DNA of 61,017 nt from Duganella guangzhouensis (GTDB lineage: Bacteria > Pseudomonadota > Gammaproteobacteria > Burkholderiales > Burkholderiaceae_D). The notes beneath the pieces are model-generated. The model was not told the DNA's origin, made no database searches, and saw nothing but the letters and a program-made list of their open reading frames with translations. The DNA lies in the NCBI RefSeq assembly GCF_009674535.1, contig NZ_WKJK01000026.1:1-61017 (forward strand), given 5' to 3'. This document shows positions 16,390 to 28,300 of this stretch, in pieces; positions within the stretch are counted from its first letter, which is position 1; each line of letters opens with the position of its first letter. The translations under genes were made by a program, and so were the position numbers.

Positions 16390-19300
16390 ATGGCAACTAC
16401 GATTACCGACCTGACTACCGATCAAATCCAGGCGCTGACCAATGCGCAGGTTACGGCCCTGACCACGGCGGATGCCGCGGCCATGACCACGCTGCAAATG
16501 TCGGTGCTCAGCCCCGATCAGTTAAGCGCCCTCGGTACGGCGCAGTTGCGTGCGTTAAGCACTCCCACGCTGCAAGCGATCAGCACGCTGCAGCTCAGCA
16601 CAGGACTTTCCACCAAGCAAGTCGCAGCGCTGACCACCGGCCAGTTCGCCAGCCTGACCACCAGCCAGCTGACCGCCGGCCTGAATTCCGATCAGTTCAG
16701 CGCGCTGACCACCGCCCAGCTCAGCATGCTGACGCTGGCGCAGATGGGCATCATTGAAACCCAGGACATCGCCGCGCTGCGCACCGCCCAGCTGGTGTCG
16801 CTGAGCCCGGACCTGATCCACGTGATGAAGACCCAGCAGATCCAGGCCCTCACCACCGCCCAGACCGCCGCACTGAAGACCAGCCAGATCGTCGCCTTCA
16901 CCACCGCCCAGGTCGCCAGCCTGACCACCGACGACGTCAACGCACTCACCACGCAGCAGCTGAACACGCTGGACGCCAGCCAGCTGGCGGCCCTGAGCGC
17001 CAGCCAGATCGCCGCGCTGAGCAGCAAGCAGACCACCGGCCTGTCGACGATTCAGATCGGCCTGCTCGGCACCAGCCAGATCGCCGCCCTCGGCAGCGAC
17101 GGCTTCAGCCTGCTGAAGACCAGCCAGATCGCCGCCCTGACCAACCAGCAGTTCAAGGCACTCAATAGCGACCAGATCATCGCCCTCACCACCGCCCAGG
17201 CGGTGGCGCTGACGCCGGCCCAGCTGTCGCAAATGTCGGCCGCCCAGCTGGCGGCGATGGAGCTGGTGGACCTGGCCGCGCTGAAGAGCCAGCAGATCCA
17301 GGTACTCGGCACCGATGCCACCGCCGCGCTCGGCACCGCCCAGGTGGCGGCGCTGACCACGGCCCAGATCACCTTCCTGCTGAACACCCAGCTGCAGTCG
17401 CTCAATAGCGACCAGATCGTGGCGCTCAGCACCCAGCAGGCCGCCGCGCTGACCACGATCCAGATCCAGGCGCTCAGCAACAGCCAGCTGGCCGCGATGG
17501 AAACCATCGACGTCGCCGCCCTCAAAACCTCGCAGCTGAACGCGCTCAGCAACAGCCAGCTGAACGCGCTGGGCACGGCCCAGATCGTCGCATTGACCAC
17601 CCAGCAAGCCACCAACCTCAGCGTCGCGCTGGTGGGCGCGCTCAGCACCGCCCAGGTGGCGGCGCTGGAACTGGCCGACCTGGTGGCGCTGAAATCGCAG
17701 CAAATCGCCGCCCTCAGCACCGGCGGCATCGCCGCGCTGAGCACCGATCAGGTGGCCACGCTGACCACGCAACAGATCGCCGCGCTGACCGCAACCCAGT
17801 TGACGACCCTCAGCACCAACCAGATCGTCGCCCTCAGTCCGCAACAAGCGGCGGCGCTGACCACGCTGCAGATGCAATCGCTCAGCAACAGCCAACTGGC
17901 GGCAATCGAGCTGGTCGATCTGGCCGCGCTGAAGACGTCGCAGCTGAACGCCCTGAACAGCAGCCAGCTGAACGCGCTGGGCACGGCCCAGATCGTCGCG
18001 CTGACCACCCAGCAAGCCACCAACCTGAGCGTCGCGCTGGTGGGCGCGCTCAGCACCGCCCAGGTGGCGGCGCTGGAACTGGCCGACCTGGTCGCGCTGA
18101 AATCGCAGCAGATCGCCGCGCTCAGCAGCGCCGGCGTGGCCGCGCTCGGCACCGACCAGATCGCCGCGCTGACCACGCAACAAGTGGCCGCGCTGCAAAG
18201 CGTCCAGTTGGCCGCGCTCAGCACCGACCAGATCGCCGTGCTGTCGGTCGCGCAAGCCTATGCGCTGGGCACCGCCCAGGTGGCATTGCTGTCGACCGCG
18301 CAAGTGGCCGCGCTGACCATCGCCAGCCTGGCCGGCCTGAAAACCTCGCAGATCGCCGCCCTGGGCAGCGCCGCCATCGCCGCCCTCACCAGCGACCAGA
18401 TCGTCGCGCTGACCACCGCCCAGGCCGGCGCACTGAGCTCGCTGCAACTGGCCGCGCTCAGCAGCACCCAACTGGCGGCGCTGGAACTGGTCGACCTGGC
18501 CGCGCTGAAAACCGCCCAGCTGGGTGGCCTCAGCACCGCCAATGTGGCCGCCCTCAGCACCGACCAGATCGCCGCGCTGACCACCGCCCAGACGTCGACC
18601 CTGGCCACGCGCCAGCTGGCCGCGTTGAGCACCGACCAGATCGTTGCGCTGACCACGGCCCAGGCCACCACGCTGACCACGGCGGAAGTCGCCGCGCTCA
18701 GCACCGACCAGATCGCCGCGCTGGAAGTGCGCGACCTGGCCGTCTTCAAGACCGCCCAGATTACCGCCCTCAGCACCGCCCAGCTGGTGGCGCTGGGCAC
18801 CGCCCAGATCGGCGGCCTGAGCTCGCAGCAAGTCGCCGCGCTGACCATCCAGCAAGTGGCCGCGCTCAGCAGCGACCAGGTGCTGGCGATGCAATCGGCC
18901 GCGCTGGCCGCGCTCAAATCGCAGCAGGTAGCCGCGCTCAGCAACGCCAACGTCAACATCCTCAGCACCGCGCAAGTGGCGGCGCTGAGCACCGCCGTGC
19001 TGAATTCGTTCACCACCGCCCAGATCGCCTCGCTGACCACCGACCAGATTGTTGCCCTCGGCACGCTGCAGGCCAGCACGCTGGCCACGCGCTCGATCGC
19101 CGCGCTGACTTCGGACCAGATCAACGCGCTGGAAGTGACGGATCTGGCCGCGCTGAAAACCGCGCAAATCGCCGCCCTCAGCACCGCCCAGTTGAGCGCG
19201 CTGAACAGCGCGCAAATCATCGGCCTGGGCACCCAGCAGGTGGCCGCGCTCAGCACCGCGCAAGTGGCCGCGCTCAGCACCGACCAGGTGTCCGTGATGG

Positions 19301-22300
19301 AAACCCGCGACCTCGCCGCGCTGAATTCGCTGCAGGCGGCCGCGCTCGGCAACAATGCCGTGGCCGCGCTGACCACCACCCAGATCGCCGCGCTGACCAC
19401 CACCGTGCTGAGCAACCTCGGCACCGCCCAGATTGCCGCGCTGACCAGCGACCAGATCGTCGCGCTGACCACCGCGCAAACCAGCCTGCTGGCGACGCGC
19501 CAGATCGCCGCGCTCGGCAGCGACCAGCTGAACGCACTGGAATCGCGCGACTTTGCCGCGCTGAAGTCGCAGCAGATCGCCGCCCTCGGCACCAACCAAG
19601 TGAGCGCGCTCGGCACCACCCAGACCGCCGCGCTGACGTCGCAACAAGTGGCCGCCCTGAGCGTCCAGCAAGTCGCGACGCTGGACGCCGGCCAGTTGGC
19701 CGCGCTGCAGACCGCCGCCCTGGCCGCGCTGCAAACCCGCCAGGTGATCGCGCTGACCACCGACGCCGTGGCCGCCCTCACCACCACGCAATTCGCGGCG
19801 CTGAGCTCCACCGTGCTGAGTTCGCTCACCACGGCCCAGATCGCCGCACTGAGCACCGACCAGATCGTCGCGCTGACCACCGCCCAGGGCGGCATGCTGA
19901 GCACGCGCGACATCGCCGCGCTGTCGACCGATCAGCTGAACGCGCTGGAAACGCGCGACCTGGCGGCACTGAAAACCGCGCAGATCGCCGCCATCGGCAG
20001 CGCCCAGTTGAGCGCGCTGGCCACCGGCCAGATCGCCGCCTTCGCCAGCCAGCAAGTGGCCGCGCTGACCAGCCAGCAGCTGGCGGCGCTGACCGCCGGC
20101 CAACTGGCCGCGCTGCCGAGCGCCAGCCTGGCCGCGCTGCAATCGCAACAAGTGGGTTCGCTCAGCACCGACGCCATCGCCGCCCTCACCACCGCCCAGA
20201 TCGCCGCGCTGACCACCTCCGTGCTGAGCAACCTGAGCACGCTGCAAGTGAGCGCGCTCGGCACCGACCAGATCGTCGCCATCACCACCGCCCAGGCCGC
20301 CGCACTGGCGACGCGTGAAATCGCCGCGCTCAATAGCGACCAGATCGCCGCGCTGCAGACCGCCGACTTTGCCGCCCTGAAAACCAGCCAGACCGTGGCG
20401 CTGGGCACCAGCCAGATCGCCGCCCTCACCACCGCCCAGGCGGCGGTGCTGACCTCGCTGCAGGCCGCCAATCTGAGCACCCAGCAAGTGGCCGCGCTCA
20501 GCAGCGACCAGACCGCCGCGCTGCAAACCGCCGCGCTGGCCGCGCTGCAATCGCGCCAGGTCATCGCCCTCAACAGCGACGCCGTGGCCGCCCTCACCAC
20601 CACCCAGGTGGCCAGCCTGACCACCAGCGTGCTGGCCTCGCTGACCACCGCCCAGGCCGCCGCGCTGAACTCGGACCAGATCGTCGCGCTGACCACGCTG
20701 CAAGTCGGCGTGCTGACCACGCGCGACCTGGCCGCGCTGTCCACCAACCAGGTGGCGGCGCTGGAAACCAACGACTTCGCCGCGCTGAAAACCGCGCAAA
20801 TCACCGCGCTCACCTCGGACCAGATCGCCGCGCTCACCACCGCCCAGATCGTCGCGCTGACCACCGCCCAGGCCGCCGCGCTGACCCAGGTGCAGCTGAA
20901 CGCGCTGACCACCGACCAGCTGGCCGCGATGGAAACCCAGGACTTTGCCGCGCTGCGCACCAGCCAGCTGCTGGGCCTGGGCACCAAGACCATCGCCCTG
21001 CTGACGCCGGTCCAATTGGCGTCGCTGAAAACCGAACAGATCGCACAATTCAGCTCGGAGCAGATCCAGGTGCTGAGCAGCGCCCAGCTGCAGGCGCTGA
21101 CCACGCTGCAAGTGAACGCCCTCAGCACCGCCCAGGTCGGCTACCTGCTGACCCAGCAAGTGGCGGTGTTGACCACCGCCGACTGGGCCGCGCTGAAAAC
21201 CAGTCAGTTGAACGCGCTCAGCACCACCCAGCTGGCCGCCGTCACCAGCGACCAGATCGTGGCGCTGACCACGCTGCAAGCTTCCAATCTCAGCACGCGC
21301 CAGGTGGCCGCGCTGTCCAGCGACCAGTTGAACGCGCTGCAAACCGTGGACCTGACCGCGCTGACCACGACCCAGGTGCTGGCCCTGTCCAGCGACCAGT
21401 TGGTCGCGCTGGACACCAGCCAGCTGGCGGCACTGGCCACGCGCCAGCTGGCCGCGCTGAGCACCGCGCAAGTGCAGGCGCTGAGCACCGACCAGATCGT
21501 CGCGCTGACCACCGCGCAAGCCAACAACCTGGCCACCCAGCAGATCGCCGCGCTGTCCAGCGACCAGTTGCAAGCGTTTGAAACAATCGACCTGGCTGCG
21601 CTCAGCACGCGCCAGTTGAGCGCGCTGTCCAGCGACCAGCTGGATGCGCTCAGCACCGACCAGATCGTCGCGCTGAGCTCGCAACAAATCAACAGCCTGA
21701 GCTCGCGCCAGCTGGCATCGCTGACCACCGACCAGATCGCCGCGATTGAAACCCGTGACGTGCTGGCGCTGCAAACGGCGCAAGTGGCCGCGCTCGGCAG
21801 CGACAGCCTGAACGCGCTCAGCAGCAATCAGTTGCTGGCACTGAACTCGGCCCAGCTGGCCGCGATCGGCACCGCCACGCTGCGCGCGCTCGGCACCGAA
21901 CAGATCGCCGCGCTGAACTCGGTCCAGGTCAGCCTGCTGCTGACCCAGCAGATCGCCGCGTTCGGCAGCGACCAGTTGGCCGCGCTCGGCACGCTGGACC
22001 TGTCGGCGCTGCGCACCGCGCAAGTGGCGGCGCTGGACACCGCCCAGATCGCCAGCCTCGGCACCGATCAAGTGGTGGCGCTGACCACCCAGCAAGTGGC
22101 CGCGCTCAGCAGCCGTCAATTGGCCGCGTTCGGCAGCGATCAGCTGCAGGCGCTGGAAACGCGCGACCTGGTCGCGCTGCAAACCCTGCAGATCGCCAGC
22201 CTCGGCAGCAACAGCCTGAACGCGCTCAGCAGCAACCAGTTCCAGGCCCTGACCACCGCTCAGCTGGCCGCGCTGAGCACCGCCCAGTTGCGCGCGCTCG

Positions 22301-25300
22301 ATACCGACCACATCGTTGCACTCAGCACGCTGCAAGCCGGCGCGCTGACCACCGCCCTGATCGCCGCGTTGAGCAGCGACCAGCTGGCGGCGCTGGAAAC
22401 CATCGACCTGGCCCAGCTTAAAACCCAGCAACTGGCCGCGCTCAGCACCGCGCAAGTCAGCCTGCTCAGCACCGACCAGATCGTCGCGCTGGGCACCCAG
22501 CAGTTCGCCGCGCTCAACAGCAAACAGCTGGGCGCGCTTGGCAGCGACCAGGCGGCCGCGATCGAAACCCGCGATGTCGTGATGCTGCAGACCAGCCAGA
22601 TCGTCGGCCTGGGATCGGACAGCCTGAACGCGTTCGGCAGCGACCAGGTGCGCGCGCTGACCTCGGCCCAGGTGGCCGCGCTCAGCACCAGCCAGGTGCA
22701 CGCGCTGGGCACCGACCAGATCGCCGCGCTGAGCAGCCTGCAGACACCTAATCTGACCACCGCGCAAATCAGCGTGCTGACCAGCGACCAGCTGGCCGCG
22801 CTGCCGACGGTCGACCTGGCCGTGCTGAAAACGGCGCAGGTGGCCGCGCTCAGCACCACCCAGATCAGCCAGCTCAGCACCGACCAGATCGTCGCGCTGA
22901 CCACCCAGCAGATCGCCAACCTGAGCAGCAAGCAAATCGCCGCCCTCAGCAGCGACCAGATCGCCGCGATTGAAACCCGCGACATCATCGCGCTGCCGAC
23001 CGCGCAGATCGCCGGCCTGAATGCCAGCAGCCTGAACGCGCTGGGCACGGCGCTGTTCCAGGCCCTCACCACCGCCCAGATCGCCGCGCTGAGCACCAGC
23101 CAGCTGCGCGCGCTGGACACCAGCCAGATCATCGCCCTGACCACGCTGCAAGCCGGCGCCCTGACCAGCAACCAGGTCGGCGCGCTCACCAGCGACCAGT
23201 TGGCGGTCTTTGAAACCAACGACCTGGCTCAGCTCAAAACCCAGCAACTGGCCGCGCTCAGCACCCTGCAGATCAGCCTGCTCAGCACCGACCAGATCGT
23301 TGCGCTCGGCACCCAGCAATACCAGGGCTTGAGCAGCAAGCAACTGGGCGCGCTGACCAGCGACCAGTTTGTCGCGCTGGAAACCCGCGACCTGGCCGTG
23401 CTCAGCACCGCGCAGATCGCCGGCCTCAGCGTCGCCGACCTCAGCCTGCTCAGCACCAAACAGCTGGCGGCGCTGTCGCTGGCCCAGCTGACGGCGTTCA
23501 GCACGGCGCAGATCCGCGCGCTTGGCACCGACCAGATCGTCGCCCTCAGCACCGCGCAAGCCAACAGCCTGACCACCGCGCAAATGGCCGCCCTCACCAG
23601 CGACCAGGTGGCCGCGCTGGAAACCGTCGACCTGAGCGCGATGAAATCGTCGCAGGTGGCGGCACTCAGCACCGACCAGATCGGCGTACTGAGCACGGCG
23701 CACATCGTCGCCCTGACCTCGCAGCAGCTGGCCGGCCTCAGCACCAAACAGCTGGCCGCCTTCGACACCGACCAGATCGCCGCGATTGAAACCCGCGACC
23801 TGATCGCGCTACAGAGCGCGCAGATCGCCAGCCTCAGCACCATCGACCTCAACGCCCTGACCACCCAGCAAATGCTGGCGCTGACCACGCTGCAACTGAG
23901 CGCCATCGGCAGCGCCCAGTTCGGCGCGCTGGACACCGCCCACATCGCCGCGCTGAGCTCGACCCAGGTCAGCTTCCTGCTGGCGGCCCAGGTTGGCGCG
24001 CTGAGCAGCGACCAGTTGGCCGTGCTGAGCACCGCCGACATCGCCGCCCTCAAAACCCAGCACATCGCCGCCCTCAGCACCGCCCAGATCAGCGAACTGA
24101 GCACCACGCAAATCGTCGCCCTGGTATCGCAACAGCTGAACGCGATGAGCAGCCGCCAGCTGGCCGCCCTCAGCACCGACCAGATCGCCGCGATTGAAAC
24201 CCGCGACCTGACGCTGATGCTGAGCGCCCAGATCGGCAGCCTGGCCAGCGACAGCCTGGCCGCGCTGACCACCGCCCAGGTGCAAGCCTTGACCACCGCC
24301 CAGCTGTCGGCGCTGGGCACCAGCCAGTTCCGCGCCTTCGACAGCGCCCAGATCGCCGCCCTCAGCACCCAGCAGGCAAACAGCCTCAGCGTGACCCAGC
24401 TGGCCGCGCTCAGCAGCGACCAGTTGCGCGCGATCAGCACGCTCGACCTGTCGATCCTGAAAACCAGCCAGTTGGCCGCCCTCGGCACGGCCCAGATCAG
24501 CCAGCTGACCTCGGCCCAGATCGTCGGCCTGACCACGGCGCAGTACACCAATCTGAGCACCCAGCAAGTTGCCGCGCTGACCACCGACCAGCTGGTCGCG
24601 CTGGAAGTGATCGACCTGGCCGCGCTCAAATCAGCCCAGCTGAACGCGCTGGGCAGCGAGGGCTTGAACGTGCTCAGCACCACCCAGCTGCAGGGGCTGA
24701 CCACCTACCAGCTGAACACGCTCACCAGCGCCAACCTGCAAAGCCTGTCGACCCGCTACATCGCCGCGCTGACCGCCACCCAGGCCACGCTGCTGGCAAC
24801 CGCGCAGATCCCGCTGTTGACCAGCACCCAGCTGGGCGCGCTGCCGACCGACCTGCTGACGCTGATGACCACCCAGCAGATCGCCGCGCTGAGCAGCGTC
24901 CAGGTGGCCGAGCTGAGCACCGCGCAAGTGGTGGCGCTGAACACCGCCCAAGTCGGCAATCTCGGCACCCAGCAAGTGGCCGCCCTGACCAGCGACCAGC
25001 TGAACGCGATGGAAACGCGCGATCTGGCGATGCTGAAAACCACCCAGATCGCCGCGCTGTCGACCAGCGCCATCGCCAACCTCAGCACCTTCCAGGCCGA
25101 GCGCCTGGGCAGTCAGCAAGTCGGCGCCCTGACCACCGCCCAGATCGTGGCGCTGGGCACGGCACAACTGCGCACCTTCGCCACGGCCGACATCAGCCAG
25201 CTGAAGACGCAGCAAATCAGCAATCTCAGCAGCGACCAGCTGAACGCCCTGTTGAGCGAGCAATTCCGCGTGCTCAATTCGACCCAGCTGGGCGCGTTGG

Positions 25301-28300
25301 GCACCACCCAGTTCCAAGCGCTGGGCAGCACCCAGATCGCCGCGCTGACCACGCTGCAAGCCACCTTCCTCAGCAGCGACCAGTTGCAGGCGCTGACCGC
25401 CAGCCAGCTGGCGGCGCTGGAAACCGAAGATCTGACCGCGCTGAAGACCGCCCAGATCGCGGTGCTGGAAACCAGCCAGATCGCCCTGCTCAGCAGCGAC
25501 CAGATCGTGGCCTTGAACACCGCCCAGGTCACCAGCCTCAGCACCAGCCAGCTGAGCGCCTTCAGCAGCAGCCAAATCCAGGCGCTGGAAACCCGCGACC
25601 TGGCCGCGCTGAAAACCGCCACCCTGCAAGCGCTGAGCAGCGCCTGGCTGGACGCCATCAGCACCAGCCAGCTGCAAACCATGACCACGGCCCAGTTGGC
25701 CGGGCTGACCACGGCCCAGCTCAACAGCCTGCTGACCGCGCAGTTCGCCGCGCTGACCACGCTGCAAATGAGCAACCTGGCCACCACCCAGATCGCCAGC
25801 CTGGCCAGCACCCAATTGGCCGCGCTGACCTCGGATGAACTGGGCGCGCTGAAAACCGCGCAGATCAACGCCCTCGGCACCGCCCAGATCGTACAGCTGC
25901 GCACCGACCAGATCGCCGCGCTGAAACCGAGCCAGGTCGGCTCGATGTCGACCACCCAGCTGGCCTCGTTGAGCTCGACCCAGGTGGCGGCACTGAGCAC
26001 CGCCGACTTTGCCGTGCTCAGCACCGCTCAACTGGCCGCGCTGGGCAATCTGGGCAATCTCAGTACCGACCAGATCCAGGCCCTCACCACGGCCCAGATC
26101 GCCGGCCTGACGACCACCCAGATCGCCAGCCTGAACACCGCGCAAATCGTCGCCCTGACCACGCAGCAAGCCGGCGCGCTCAACACCGACGATATCGCCA
26201 CGCTGAGCAGCAGCCAGCTGCAGGCGCTGGAATTGGTCGACCTGGCCGCGCTGAAAACCGCGCAGGTGACCGCCCTGACCAGCGGCCAGATCGGCCAACT
26301 GTCCAGCGACCAGATCCAGGCGCTGACCAGCAACCAGTTCGGCGCCCTCCTGACCCAGCAGATCGCCGCCTTCAGCACCGCCCAGATCCAGGCCGTGCTG
26401 ACCCAGGACATCGCCGCACTGAAGACCGCGCAAATGGCGGCGCTCAGCAGCGACCAGCTGCAGGCGCTGGTGCTGGAACAGGTGCAGGCGCTGTTTGCCT
26501 CGCAGCTGAACGCACTCAGCAGCGCGCAACTGCAAGCCTTGACCACCGACCAGATCGTCGAACTGAGCACCCAGCAGTTCGCCAACCTCAGCACCACCCA
26601 GATCGCCGCGCTCAGCACGGCGCAACTGCGCGTGATCGAGCTGGACGACTTTGCCGCGCTGAAAACTGCGCAGATCGCCGTCCTCAGCACCAATCAGATC
26701 CAGGCCCTGACCTGGGAGCGCTTCCTGGTGCTGACCACCGCGCAGGCGCAGGCGCTGAGCAGCGACCAGCTGAACGCACTGACCAGCGACCAGTTGCGCA
26801 CCCTGGCCACCGACGACCTGGCCGCGCTGAGCACCACCCAGATCGCCAGCCTCAGCAGCACTCAACTGAACACCCTGTTCGATTACCAGTTGCAGAGCCT
26901 GGGATCGGCCCAGCTGGGCGCGCTGACCAGCACCCAGTTGCAGGCGCTGAGCAGCGACCAGATCATCAACCTCAGCACGCAGCAGTTCGGCATGCTGACC
27001 ACGGCCCAGATCGCGCTGCTGACCACCGCGCAGCTGAGCAACATCGAGCTGCAAGACCTGGCCGCGCTGAAGACCACGCAAATCCAGGCGCTCACCAGCA
27101 CGCAGCTGAACGCGCTGTCGGCCGACCGCATCGCCGCCCTGACCACGCAACAAGTGCAGGCACTGACCACCGTCCAACTGAGCACGCTCAGCACCGACCA
27201 GGTGCAGGGTCTGGAAACCGACGACCTCAACGCGCTGAAGAGCAACCAGTTGCAATCGCTCAGCAGCACCCAGCTGAACGCGCTGAGCGCCGGCCAGGTA
27301 CAAGGCCTGAGCTCGACCCAGCTGAACAGCCTGAGCACGGCGCAATTCCACGCCCTGGGCAGCGATCAGATCATCGATCTCAGCACCATCCAGATCACCC
27401 AGCTGGCCACCGCCCAGCTGGCCGCGCTCAGCTCCAGCCAGCTGGCCGCGCTGGAACTGGAAGACCTGGCGGCGCTGCTGACCAGCCAGCTCGCATCGCT
27501 GACCACGCTGCAGATCAGCGAACTCGACCTGGCCCACATCGGCGCCCTGACCACGCTGCAAGCCAGCGCGCTGGCCACCGTCCAGCTGGCCGCACTGAGC
27601 ACCAGCCAGTTCCAGGCGCTCGGCACCGACGCGCTGGAAGCGCTGAAAACCGCGCAGATCGCCGCGCTGACCACCGCCCAGCTGGCGTCGCTGACCAACA
27701 CCCAGCTGCAGCACCTGAGCAGCGACCAGATCGAAGCGCTGACCTCGACCCAGGCACGCGCGCTGACCACCAGCCAGATCGCGGCCCTGACCTCGACCCA
27801 GCTGGACGGCATGAGCACGCGCGCCGTGAGCGCGTTGAGCAGCAGCCAGATCGCCGCCATCAGCACCGACAACTTCACCACCCTGGGCACGGCGCAGATT
27901 GCCGCGCTGAGCGCCAGCCAGTTCGGCGCCATCACCACGGTGCAGATCGTGGCGCTCAGCAGTGACCAGGCCGCCTCGCTGAGCACGGCGCAGATCGCCG
28001 CGCTGACCAGCGCCCAGCTGGACGCGCTGGAAACCCGCGACCTGATCGCGCTGAAAACCACGCAAATCGCCGCCATCACCACCGCCAACGTAGCGGCGCT
28101 GACCACCGACCTGCTGGCCGCGCTGACCACCGTCCAGGTGTCCAGCCTCGGCAGCGACCAGATCGCCGCGCTGCAAGCCGGCCAGGTGGCGGCGTTGACC
28201 AGCGACCAGGTCGTCACGCTGAACTCGGCACAGATCGCCGCCATCGGCACCGACCAGATCGGCTCGCTGAGCACCGACGACTTCGTCGCGCTGCGCAGCA

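Noticed and set aside
16555..23703. Minus-strand open frame of about 2380 codons antisense to the giant gene
   Set aside because: Its product is a Gln/Arg/Gly-rich repeat mirroring the 24-bp plus-strand unit; a codon-biased repeat keeps stops out of another frame. No start site or family supports it.
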